From CAZLBC01 sp964557575 (lineage in GTDB: Bacteria > Planctomycetota > Phycisphaerae > SM23-33): a stretch of DNA of 28,506 nucleotides. Below the pieces are notes generated by a model. That model worked only from the letters and a program-made list of their open reading frames with translations, searched no databases and was not told the origin of the DNA. The DNA is taken from assembly GCA_964557575.1 (NCBI GenBank), contig CAZLBC010000060.1, forward strand, positions 1 through 28,506, written 5' to 3'. Position numbers and translations under genes: made by a program. Position 1 is the first letter of the stretch, and each line of letters begins with the position of its first letter. Below are positions 1 through 7,014 of this stretch, one piece after another.

Positions 1-49
1 CGACAAAATACCTCGCTTTCGCTACCAAAGCAAGTTATGAAACCAGCTC
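1..49 (+). repeat. 49-bp direct repeat, copy A (window edge)
   Basis: The first 49 bases are identical to 2496-2544, which starts five bases after the N gap. Bases 32-49 also occur inverted at 2428-2445, where they form the start region of the lipoprotein gene read from 2440. The repeat contains a short internal inverted repeat (CTTTcGCTAccAAAG). A short reading frame (MKPAL...) begins inside it at 37 but shows no protein-like character. Its position at the window edge and beside the gap suggests a multi-copy sequence where assembly breaks. Confidence 0.8.
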
Positions 50-152
50 TAGATACAGCTATCGTACACTACGATAATTGTGCGAGTTCCGGGTGCCAAG
101 CTGAAACAGGAAAAATTCATACAGGCATCGGTCGCACGTGCATATTACACGA

Positions 153-1220
153 TTATTTGAGTTTCAAGGACGCGATATCCGTGTCAGAAAAAAGCGTCCA
201 GCGCTCCGCAGGAACCCCCTGGAAGTCCTCCTGAAACCGGTCGTCGGCAGAGTCGTCTATATTACGGATATAGATGCGTATGATCTGTTTCGGACGGGCG
301 CGATACACTGCACCATATATCTTTGGATCCTGCTCGCCGGAATCCCCGATGAGGACAAAACGCCGATCTGAAAACCGGTCGATCTGCTCCAGGATCGCCC
401 CATATTTGTAGTCGAACGGGTTATCGAGAAATCGCAGGATGCCCCGGCCTGTCAACCGCAGATGCCGCAGGGTAATCGTGGAACCAGGGAATCCTTTCTC
501 TTTAAGAAAGCTCCAAAGGGGTTTGTATAACTGCCAGGGACTTCCGGTGACATAGTGGAAAACTGCGCCCTTCTTCTCCCAGTCCTGATAAAGCTCCGCC
601 ATGCCGCGCTGCGCAGTGAACGGCCTGTAGAATGAATTGACCAAAAGCTCTTTTTCATTCAGTACACCTGATTCCTTGATGGTATCGTCGATGTCTGAAA
701 TCACACTGATTCCAACACGCTGCACCGGCTTAATCACTCCTCCATACGTCCGCGGTTCGTCATGCGGCATGATGACCCGGAAACGGACCGGCTGGACGGC
801 GGCGGCCTTTCCACTGAAATGGCATTTGCCGTAGAAATGTCCATTGGGCGCCGAAGGTCCAAGTGCGAACACGTTACCTTGCAGCCTGACATAGATGTTC
901 TTCCAGCGTTCATGATCGACGGTAAAATATTTCGCACGGGATCGAAAGACCTGTTCTTCAACCTCAGAACGCCTCTTGGGCAACCCGAGGAGCCCGCGAA
1001 GCGCTGCCATCTTGATTGCCGCACTTTTTCCTTCAGACACCTCGTAGACGATTCCGTGAATCGTCCCCTCCCATCGGTGGGTCTTCTGATTCCACGACGC
1101 AACCGCAGGATAGAAGTCGACGAATTCATCCTTCTTTATCTCTGAAACCGGCGCTCCGGCACACGCAAGAGATAACATCCCGAGCAAGACCCACCACATC
1201 TTCAGGTACATGAAGTTCAT
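153..1220 (-). CDS. App1-like (DUF2183) phosphatidate phosphatase family lipoprotein
   Basis: A 355-residue protein. The N-terminus is a lipoprotein signal ending in LSLAC (Cys20), so export and lipid anchoring are likely. From about residue 165 it matches the App1/DUF2183 catalytic domain, a HAD-like fold. DIDDT (176-180) is the nucleophile motif, VTGSPW (224-229) follows, and GDSGEQDP (292-299) is the third motif. In yeast, App1 dephosphorylates phosphatidic acid; bacterial homologues are mostly untested, so the substrate here is inferred. Residues 30-160 form the family's usual N-terminal beta-rich region. The gene has its own promoter-like sequence at 1297-1324. The ATG at 1220 lacks a strong Shine-Dalgarno; Met4 or Met8 are alternatives that keep the signal peptide. 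The EEP-family lipoprotein lies upstream on the same strand, about 300 bp away. Confidence 0.88.
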   Translation of the reverse strand: MNFMYLKMWWVLLGMLSLACAGAPVSEIKKDEFVDFYPAVASWNQKTHRWEGTIHGIVYEVSEGKSAAIKMAALRGLLGLPKRRSEVEEQVFRSRAKYFTVDHERWKNIYVRLQGNVFALGPSAPNGHFYGKCHFSGKAAAVQPVRFRVIMPHDEPRTYGGVIKPVQRVGISVISDIDDTIKESGVLNEKELLVNSFYRPFTAQRGMAELYQDWEKKGAVFHYVTGSPWQLYKPLWSFLKEKGFPGSTITLRHLRLTGRGILRFLDNPFDYKYGAILEQIDRFSDRRFVLIGDSGEQDPKIYGAVYRARPKQIIRIYIRNIDDSADDRFQEDFQGVPAERWTLFSDTDIASLKLK

Positions 1221-1296
1221 CTATTTCCGGCCCACACGATAATTTCGGGATTTAGTCCTGGTACCGCCTTGCCCACTATAGAATACCTATAGATGT

Positions 1297-1324
1297 ATCT
1301 TACTATCAGACATGCATTTGTCAA
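1297..1324 (-). promoter_or_regulatory. sigma70-type promoter for the App1-like gene
   Basis: On the minus strand, TTGACA (1319-1324) is followed after 16 bp by TAAGAT (1297-1302), about 77 bp upstream of the ATG at 1220. The -35 is a perfect consensus and the -10 keeps the TA...T core. It lies between the gene and the inverted-repeat element at 1361-1518. Confidence 0.55.
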
Positions 1325-1360
1325 TTTTACACAATGATTGAATTGTGCAATTGTAATTGC

Positions 1361-1518
1361 GGGCTGCTGAACAATTCGGACCTGTCTGCGAAAGGACATT
1401 TTTCCGCACCTCATCGTCAGTCTCCATCGACGATTCATGTAGAATCGTCTGCTTCGACTTCCTTGATCTGCGAAAAACGTGTCTCTTTCTCGTCGATGGC
1501 CGACTTGTTCAGCAGGCC
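1361..1518 (+). mobile_element. MITE-like inverted-repeat element, copy 1 (158 bp)
   Basis: Begins GGGCTGCTGAACAA and ends TTGTTCAGCAGGCC, which are near-perfect terminal inverted repeats. With looser pairing the repeats extend outward into the AT-rich flanks (GTAATTGC left, GTATTTAC right). It aligns end to end with 5453-5611 at roughly 93% identity by eye. There is no reading frame of note. Inside is a hairpin with arms GACGATTC and GAATCGTC around a 5-nt loop. It lies downstream of the EEP-family gene and upstream of the App1-like promoter. No transposase is present, so a non-autonomous element or a structured intergenic repeat are both possible. Confidence 0.75.
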
Positions 1519-1522
1519 GTAT

Positions 1523-2440
1523 TTACTCCACTCTGAACACAGCCCTCACCGGCGCGTGATCCGATATCACCCCGCCTTCGGAATTAAGCGGGTAATCAAC
1601 TGAGCGGGATTCGAGTTCAAGGCCCTTGTGCACTATCCAGTCGATCTTCCTCTTGCACTTGGCGCGGTCGCCGGCCGGCTTGCAGCTTCCGGTGGGCGAG
1701 TTATCCCCCTCGAATGCGTTGACGAATCCGTAGTTCTTCATCTTCCTGAACAGCAAAAACCCCGGAAGCTCGTTGAAGTCCCCGCCGATAACGGTTGGAA
1801 GGCCGCGCTCGGCGGAGTCGTCTATGACCTCTTTCATCTGAACCCACTTGCCGGTCTCGTCCGTGACGCTCTCAAAGTGAACAGTGTTAACCCGGATTCG
1901 CGTGCCGCCCGGCAGAGTAATTGTCGCGCCTATGGACACACGCTCGCCAAACCTCGGCTGATTGTCGATCCAGCCGAACCAGGTCCAGGAAAAAGCGGTC
2001 GAATGGCGGATGACAGAAATAGCGGACATGGGGTAGGGCGAAAGAATCGCGTTGCCGTGATCGCCCTGAGTATCGGGCGTCTTGTCGTTGTACTCCACAT
2101 ACTCGGTCGCGAAGACCATGTCCATGCCGAGAGTTTTGGCCATCTCGTCCGCGACGAACACGTCCCCGCTGCGGCTGTGATAGCGGTCGCACTCGGAGAG
2201 CAGGAGAATGGTCGCGGGAATCACCGCCTGCCTGGCTTTGACATACGCCACGATGTCCTCCCAGTGTCTGCCCCGCTCGATATTGAAGGCGATTATTTGA
2301 ACCCGGCCGTCGTAATCGGGAGCAGGTCCGGGATGACTTGTTACAACAGGTTCGCCCAGTTCACTGAAATCATGGCCGGGAAGGCCCTTGATCGCGCAGG
2401 ATGAGAGGAGCAGCGCTATTATTACCAGAGCTGGTTTCAT
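1523..2440 (-). CDS. endonuclease/exonuclease/phosphatase (EEP) family lipoprotein
   Basis: The frame runs open across the N gap, but the real start is the ATG at 2440, giving 305 residues with a lipoprotein signal (LLSSC, Cys15). The EEP fold is clear from its ordered motifs: FNIE (52-55), LSEC with metal-binding Glu83, GDHGNA (126-131, His128), GGDFNE (219-224, Asp221/Asn223), KIDW (265-268) and SDHAP (293-297, Asp294/His295). The superfamily includes Mg-dependent nucleases, sphingomyelinases and phosphoinositide phosphatases; the anchored extracytoplasmic location makes a phosphodiesterase or nuclease acting on external substrates likely. The first codons fall in a sequence shared with the 49-bp repeat. 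Copy 1 of the inverted-repeat element begins within 5 bp of its stop codon. Confidence 0.9.
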   Translation of the reverse strand: MKPALVIIALLLSSCAIKGLPGHDFSELGEPVVTSHPGPAPDYDGRVQIIAFNIERGRHWEDIVAYVKARQAVIPATILLLSECDRYHSRSGDVFVADEMAKTLGMDMVFATEYVEYNDKTPDTQGDHGNAILSPYPMSAISVIRHSTAFSWTWFGWIDNQPRFGERVSIGATITLPGGTRIRVNTVHFESVTDETGKWVQMKEVIDDSAERGLPTVIGGDFNELPGFLLFRKMKNYGFVNAFEGDNSPTGSCKPAGDRAKCKRKIDWIVHKGLELESRSVDYPLNSEGGVISDHAPVRAVFRVE

Positions 2441-2445
2441 AACTT
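2428..2445 (-). repeat. 18-bp inverted partial copy of the 49-bp repeat
   Basis: These 18 bases are the reverse complement of 2527-2544 (and of 32-49), so an inverted pair flanks the N gap. Read on the minus strand the copy carries the ATG of the EEP lipoprotein and its first codons, which means the repeat overlaps a translation start. Confidence 0.75.
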
Positions 2446-2480
2446 CAATTTGGACTACAAGCGGCTCTTTTGCCGTCTGG

Positions 2481-2490
2481 NNNNNNNNNN
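2481..2490. other. assembly gap (10 N)
   Basis: Ten consecutive Ns mark a scaffolded join of unknown true length, 40 bp upstream of the EEP gene start and 5 bp before a repeat. The order and distance of the sequences on either side should not be taken as proven. Confidence 1.
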
Positions 2491-2495
2491 CAGAT

Positions 2496-2544
2496 CGACA
2501 AAATACCTCGCTTTCGCTACCAAAGCAAGTTATGAAACCAGCTC
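2496..2544 (+). repeat. 49-bp direct repeat, copy B
   Basis: Identical to 1-49. It starts five bases after the N gap and diverges from copy A at base 50 of the repeat. Confidence 0.9.
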
Positions 2545-3000
2545 CAGGAAAAAAGACACTGTATATTTCATGACACATTTCTTTATAAGCATATTCGGCG
2601 ACAGCCCGATTCGTGGATAATGTTGTATTAATGCTGAATTCATGTCAAGAGTACGACCTGTATGATTCTACCCCCCGGTTCCCCCAGATCAGACAATGTA
2701 CCGGGAAATATCGCCCCCGTGCCTCTGATGTTCCCCGGCCTGCCGGGAATGGACCGGTAAATGTATGGCGGTGGTGGCCGGCGCCGGCCGATAGAACATG
2801 AACGACGCGTTGATTAATGCCCCTCGCATAGTACACTTCCGGTTTGCCGATTTTTCCGAAAAGGCATTTCAGCGGCGAAACATCTGTTTGCGAGTCTGCA
2901 ACCTGCAGTAGAAACTAAGGCTGTTTTTGGCTCGCAACAAGCTGCACCGCCGTTGAAATTTCACGGATTCAGGTTGAAATACATCGAAAGGGAAAAAACA
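2545..3000. other. intergenic region without a recognised gene
   Basis: Nothing convincing is encoded in these ~450 bp; the short frames on both strands lack protein character. A perfect 14-bp GC palindrome (GGCCGGCGCCGGCC) lies at 2776-2789. The last 150 bp should hold the promoter of the secreted protein starting at 3001, but I see no clear -35/-10 pair. Confidence 0.6.
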
Positions 3001-5415
3001 ATGGAACAATTTCTCTACACTGGTCTTAACACCAATGGTAACAAGATATGGAGTCGTGGCGTAGCGTGCCTTATGGTGCTGGCGCTGTTCACTCCCGGTG
3101 TATTGTCTGCTGATAATCTGGCGACTGTCAGGCCGAATCGAGACACGTCGAAACATACCCTGAATGATGAAAAAGCCGAAGTCGTCCAGGGCGCCCTCGG
3201 GCAAGACGCCTGGCAATTGGCACCGAAGAACGGCAGGCTGGCATTCACGGTGCGCTGTGATCCGGAAAAGCAGAACTACCTGACCGTGCGTTTCTGGAGC
3301 GAGGACCGGGGAAACAACATTGCTTTAGCCGACGGTGACGGCAAAAACTTGGGAAACATAGACCACAAGACCTCCGGCAATATCGCTCCCGCGCAATGGT
3401 ACTACGGAACCCATCTGCTTCCGCGTGAACTGACTGAAGGAAAGCAAACTGTGAGCCTGCAACTCAAGCATAATGCCGATCAACCTTCAAGAGGTATTTA
3501 CGAGATCGCCGGTCATACGGGCGCTCGCTTTCAACCCGGCGGCCGTGTGCCGCAAACAAAGGTTGTCGAACCGTATTCCTTCGGTTCCTATGAACCGCCC
3601 GACAAAGAGGAGATAGACGTAGAGGGCTGGGCCGCGAAGAAGCTTGAGGCGGCGGATAAGACTGCAAAATTTATCATGTCGAGACAGCGGTATGCACGGG
3701 ATTGGCGGGAGAAAGTCGGATCCGGTAAATGGGATGGTGTGCTTGTCGGCGGATTTAGAGTCCGGATGAAGGATACCCTGCAGGCAAGTAAGAATGCGAC
3801 CATGAAGTATATTAAAAAACGAGACAACGGGGGGCCGATGAGGGGAGTGGTTATTCTGGCCAAGGCATATACGTTGGAAGGCGGAAAATACAAAGGTGCC
3901 CCCGCGGTGCTGGACCGCGTCGCGGTCGGGTTGGATTTTATGCGGCGTGCCCAGGGAAAGAATGGCGGGTTTATCGATGTCCATGGGGGTAAGTGGGTCG
4001 GAGGACCGTCCCGCGGCACGGGAGAGGGAGTGCTCGAGGGAAGAATGCACAGGGCTGCGGCGACCGCATTCAGGCTGACCTGCGAGAATCTCAAAAAAGA
4101 AGGTTTGCTTGACGAACGCGTGGATGACGATGCCGATCCGGAGACACCGCCGGTGCCTCGCCGGAAGCTGCTCAGCGATCTTTTTCAAAACAGTCTTTCG
4201 TACCTGATCAAAGGTCGTGGCCATGCCCCCAATCAGGAATTGATGAATGTGAATGCTCTGGCGCCTCTGTTCCGGGCGCTGCAGTTGCTCGGCGCAGAGC
4301 TCAAGGAGAAGCAACTGCAGGAACAAATGCAGCAGCGGATCGCGGAGATAACAGGCATTAAACCGGTGGGACGGGGAACAAAAAATCCGTATTGGGTTTC
4401 ACCGAAAGGCATATCCATGGAGATCGGCGGGATGTCTCTTGCAAATTACGGCGCCGGTATAACAGGGCAGTTATCCCGGCTGGCCGAGGTCACAGAGAAC
4501 GAACGCGTTCGGCGGCGCACGATAACCACTGCCGAAGCCAAGAGTCAATTCTGGTACCCGGTGTATCACGCCGACGGAAGAATAGACATGCGGGAACAGG
4601 AAGCCTGGAGTCGGCGAGGAACCAATGTCCGTGGCGGCGGTATGTCCTCGGACGTGTGGGCTGCTTTACAAGGGGTTCCATCTCATATTCGAGCTTTCCA
4701 ACTGCAAATTATGGCAGGCCGAAAATTTGGTCCGCACAACCCGGGAGAAGTGAACGCGATTACCGGTTATCACCCCCACGGCTGGAACAGATCTGTCGGT
4801 ATAGTGAACGGGGCGAAGGCCGCGGAAAACTATGTGAAGCTTTTTGAAAAACTCCGTAACACGGAAGGTGCTCGACTGCCGCATGAAAAAGGTCAGCCGG
4901 ACTTTGCCTGGGTCGATCCGGTTGCCGGGGCTGTCGCAATAAAACGTGGAGACCACCACGTGTTTATGACGCTCATGTCGATCGACGGAGCCGATAAACC
5001 GCTTGCCGGGGTCCTGGAGGTAAGTCCCCGGTCACAACGCAGAGCCGTGATCGCTGTTGAAACCCCTCATGGGCTGCCGGATGATTTGACGCTGGTGGAG
5101 TACGGTCCGTTTTTCATAGCCGTTAACGCCAGTGCTGAAAATGAATATCGCATCACGCTTCCCGATAACGGCCGCGACAGAATCAAAGAGATGATCGCCG
5201 GACGAACGCTGCAAGCGGGCTCTTTGCTCACCCTACAGCCCGGCGATTCAATTGTGTTATCCGTGGCGAAAACACCCGCCGGGGTTCGCGGGCGCAGCGG
5301 GGGCGGGGCGGTGATGCGTCCGGCAAACCGGGAATCTGCCGTACATCTTCTGGTGTTGCGATCAATTGCGCCGGACGGACGTGGGGTCGGTTGCATCTGT
5401 TTTTACAATTGCTAA
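3001..5415 (+). CDS. large secreted protein, possible polysaccharide-active alpha-toroid enzyme
   Basis: I chose the ATG at 3001 (804 residues), preceded by a purine-rich GAAAGGGA; an in-frame ATG at 2953 only adds a non-signal extension. The signal peptide ends near VLSADN (about residue 37). Residues ~40-170 are beta-rich, like a carbohydrate-binding or sandwich domain. Residues ~190-640 are helical with repeated W, G and H rich turns (GGFIDVHGGKW, NYGAGITGQLSRL, GGGMSSDVW), as in alpha/alpha-toroid lyases and glycosidases. Residues ~660-760 are again beta-rich. This three-part order resembles several polysaccharide lyases, but I cannot assign a family or catalytic residues. The last ~42 residues after SVAKTPAG are low-complexity then unrelated sequence, as though a stop codon had been lost. 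Confidence 0.8.
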   Translation: MEQFLYTGLNTNGNKIWSRGVACLMVLALFTPGVLSADNLATVRPNRDTSKHTLNDEKAEVVQGALGQDAWQLAPKNGRLAFTVRCDPEKQNYLTVRFWSEDRGNNIALADGDGKNLGNIDHKTSGNIAPAQWYYGTHLLPRELTEGKQTVSLQLKHNADQPSRGIYEIAGHTGARFQPGGRVPQTKVVEPYSFGSYEPPDKEEIDVEGWAAKKLEAADKTAKFIMSRQRYARDWREKVGSGKWDGVLVGGFRVRMKDTLQASKNATMKYIKKRDNGGPMRGVVILAKAYTLEGGKYKGAPAVLDRVAVGLDFMRRAQGKNGGFIDVHGGKWVGGPSRGTGEGVLEGRMHRAAATAFRLTCENLKKEGLLDERVDDDADPETPPVPRRKLLSDLFQNSLSYLIKGRGHAPNQELMNVNALAPLFRALQLLGAELKEKQLQEQMQQRIAEITGIKPVGRGTKNPYWVSPKGISMEIGGMSLANYGAGITGQLSRLAEVTENERVRRRTITTAEAKSQFWYPVYHADGRIDMREQEAWSRRGTNVRGGGMSSDVWAALQGVPSHIRAFQLQIMAGRKFGPHNPGEVNAITGYHPHGWNRSVGIVNGAKAAENYVKLFEKLRNTEGARLPHEKGQPDFAWVDPVAGAVAIKRGDHHVFMTLMSIDGADKPLAGVLEVSPRSQRRAVIAVETPHGLPDDLTLVEYGPFFIAVNASAENEYRITLPDNGRDRIKEMIAGRTLQAGSLLTLQPGDSIVLSVAKTPAGVRGRSGGGAVMRPANRESAVHLLVLRSIAPDGRGVGCICFYNC

Positions 5416-5443
5416 TTGACAATTAGTGATATATTCGTATATT
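5416..5443 (+). promoter_or_regulatory. promoter candidate upstream of the inverted-repeat element and ATPase
   Basis: TTGACA (5416-5421), 16 bp, TATATT (5438-5443), starting directly after the preceding stop codon. Transcription would begin near 5450, so the element at 5453-5611 would form most of the ATPase 5' leader. The area is AT-rich, which raises the chance of a coincidental match. Confidence 0.5.
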
Positions 5444-5452
5444 GCTAATTAC

Positions 5453-5611
5453 GGGCTGCTGAACAATTCAGGGCCTGCCTGCGAAAGGACATTTTTCCGC
5501 ACCTCATCGTCAGTCTCCATCGGCGATTCGTATAGAATCGCCTGCTTCGACTTCCTTGACGTGCGAAAAACGTGTCTCTTTCTCGCCGACGGCCGACTTG
5601 TTCAGCAGGCC
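5453..5611 (+). mobile_element. MITE-like inverted-repeat element, copy 2 (159 bp)
   Basis: Same ends as copy 1 (GGGCTGCTGAACAA ... TTGTTCAGCAGGCC). Here the pairing extends through TAATTA on both sides, about 21 bp with two mismatches. The internal hairpin reads GGCGATTC ... GAATCGCC, so an A-T pair in copy 1 has become G-C with both partners changed. A shorter possible hairpin (GCGAAA...TTTCCGC) is identical in both copies. It lies 43 bp upstream of the ATPase start codon. Confidence 0.75.
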
Positions 5612-5654
5612 CTAATTAATAATTAGTATTATTGAAGCTGGAAGCAATCACACC

Positions 5655-6914
5655 ATGGACCATGAAACGCTGAAATCTATCGTTGTTGAGCATGCCGCTG
5701 TTCCCGTTCAAGCGGATCGATTAATCGAGAGAGAGCAGCAGTCACGGTTGATGGAATTGGCCGACACCCCATTTGTCGTGTGCGTAACCGGCATCAGGCG
5801 GTGCGGCAAATCCACGTTGCTGAAGCAGTGCGCGGCGAACAGTACACTGCCTGCGTATAGTCTTAATTTCGATGACGAGCGATTGATACATTTCTCAGTT
5901 GACGATTTCCAGATCCTGGATCAGGTATTTCATGAATTATACGGGGATAACGGGATCTATTACTTCGACGAGGTACAGAATGTAACGAACTGGGAACGGT
6001 TCGTACGCCGCCTGTATGACAGCGGAAAAAAGGTTTTTGTCACGGGATCCAATGCAACGCTGCTCAGTTCGGAGCTTGGCACGCACCTGACGGGAAGGAA
6101 TGTGGCACTGACGCTCTATCCGTTTTCATTTGGGGAGTTTCTCGCGTATTCTGAAATCGATTATACGGACGACGATCTGTATACGACTGTCGGTAAGGCA
6201 AAAATGCGCAACGCATTTGACTCTTACTTGTCGCAGGGAGGCCTTCCGGAGTATATCGCATCCGGCGCGTTGTATTATCTCCAGTCGTTATACGAAAACA
6301 TAATCTATCGTGATATCCTGAACCGCTATTCATTGAAGAACGAGCATGTATTCAAAGAGCTTGTTCATTATCTGATTTCCAACATGGGAAAAGCGTTCTC
6401 GTTTACTTCACTCAGCAAGGTTGCCGGTTTATCGAATGCCGAAACAGTCAAGCAGTACCTTCAGTATATCGAGAACAGCTACGTGTTATTCACGTTGCGA
6501 AAGTTCGACTATTCTCTGAAAAAACAGATCAGGGCGCCGAAAAAAATCTATGCCGTCGATACGGCCCTCGCCCGCTCGGTCTCATTCAGTTTTTCAGAAA
6601 ACCTCGGGCGACAGTTGGAGAATGTCATATACGTGGCATTGAGAAGACGTTCTCCGGAACTCTACTATCACCGCGGCGGCAAGGAATGCGATTTTCTGGT
6701 CGTGGATCAGGGCCGGGTCACGGATGCTATCCAAGTCACGGTTGAGATGTCTTCAGCGGAAACGCGGGACAGGGAGCTTGCGGGTATCGTGGATGCACTG
6801 GAAACCTACGGCCTTTCTCGCGGAACAATAATCACATTGGGAGAGGAAGATCTGCTCGAACGGGCGGGCAGGGAAATCAAGATCGTTCCGGCCTGGAAAT
6901 GGCTGTTGTCATAG
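5655..6914 (+). CDS. AAA_14 / DUF4143 family ATPase
   Basis: A 419-residue cytosolic ATPase with no signal peptide. The AAA_14 domain carries the P-loop GIRRCGKST (46-54), a Walker B IYYFDEVQN (101-109) and a sensor VTGSNA (129-134), followed by the family's typical PFSFGEFL (156-163) and GGLPEY (195-200). The C-terminal half (about 215-385) matches DUF4143, a restriction-endonuclease-like domain; GGKECDFLV (about 335-345) resembles its conserved core. Such proteins are widespread, occur in many copies in anaerobes and PVC genomes, and have no settled function. Length and motifs look intact. The start has GGAAG about 10 bp upstream. Its neighbour across the gap is convergent, so it appears to be a single-gene unit. 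Confidence 0.93.
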   Translation: MDHETLKSIVVEHAAVPVQADRLIEREQQSRLMELADTPFVVCVTGIRRCGKSTLLKQCAANSTLPAYSLNFDDERLIHFSVDDFQILDQVFHELYGDNGIYYFDEVQNVTNWERFVRRLYDSGKKVFVTGSNATLLSSELGTHLTGRNVALTLYPFSFGEFLAYSEIDYTDDDLYTTVGKAKMRNAFDSYLSQGGLPEYIASGALYYLQSLYENIIYRDILNRYSLKNEHVFKELVHYLISNMGKAFSFTSLSKVAGLSNAETVKQYLQYIENSYVLFTLRKFDYSLKKQIRAPKKIYAVDTALARSVSFSFSENLGRQLENVIYVALRRRSPELYYHRGGKECDFLVVDQGRVTDAIQVTVEMSSAETRDRELAGIVDALETYGLSRGTIITLGEEDLLERAGREIKIVPAWKWLLS

Positions 6915-7014
6915 GGCCGGTTTGGTAAACGGCTCTGCAGACAGCGCCGCCCTCCGTCAACCGCTTGTCGGGACCGACGAAGGGAAGGGCAACGCCCTGG
7001 TCGGGTTTCATTCT

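Noticed and set aside
2776..2789. 14-bp perfect GC palindrome
   Set aside because: A short GC-only palindrome with no gene or promoter in register; could be chance.
6915..6940. Possible terminator hairpin after the ATPase gene
   Set aside because: The stem has mismatches and no T-run; too weak to call.
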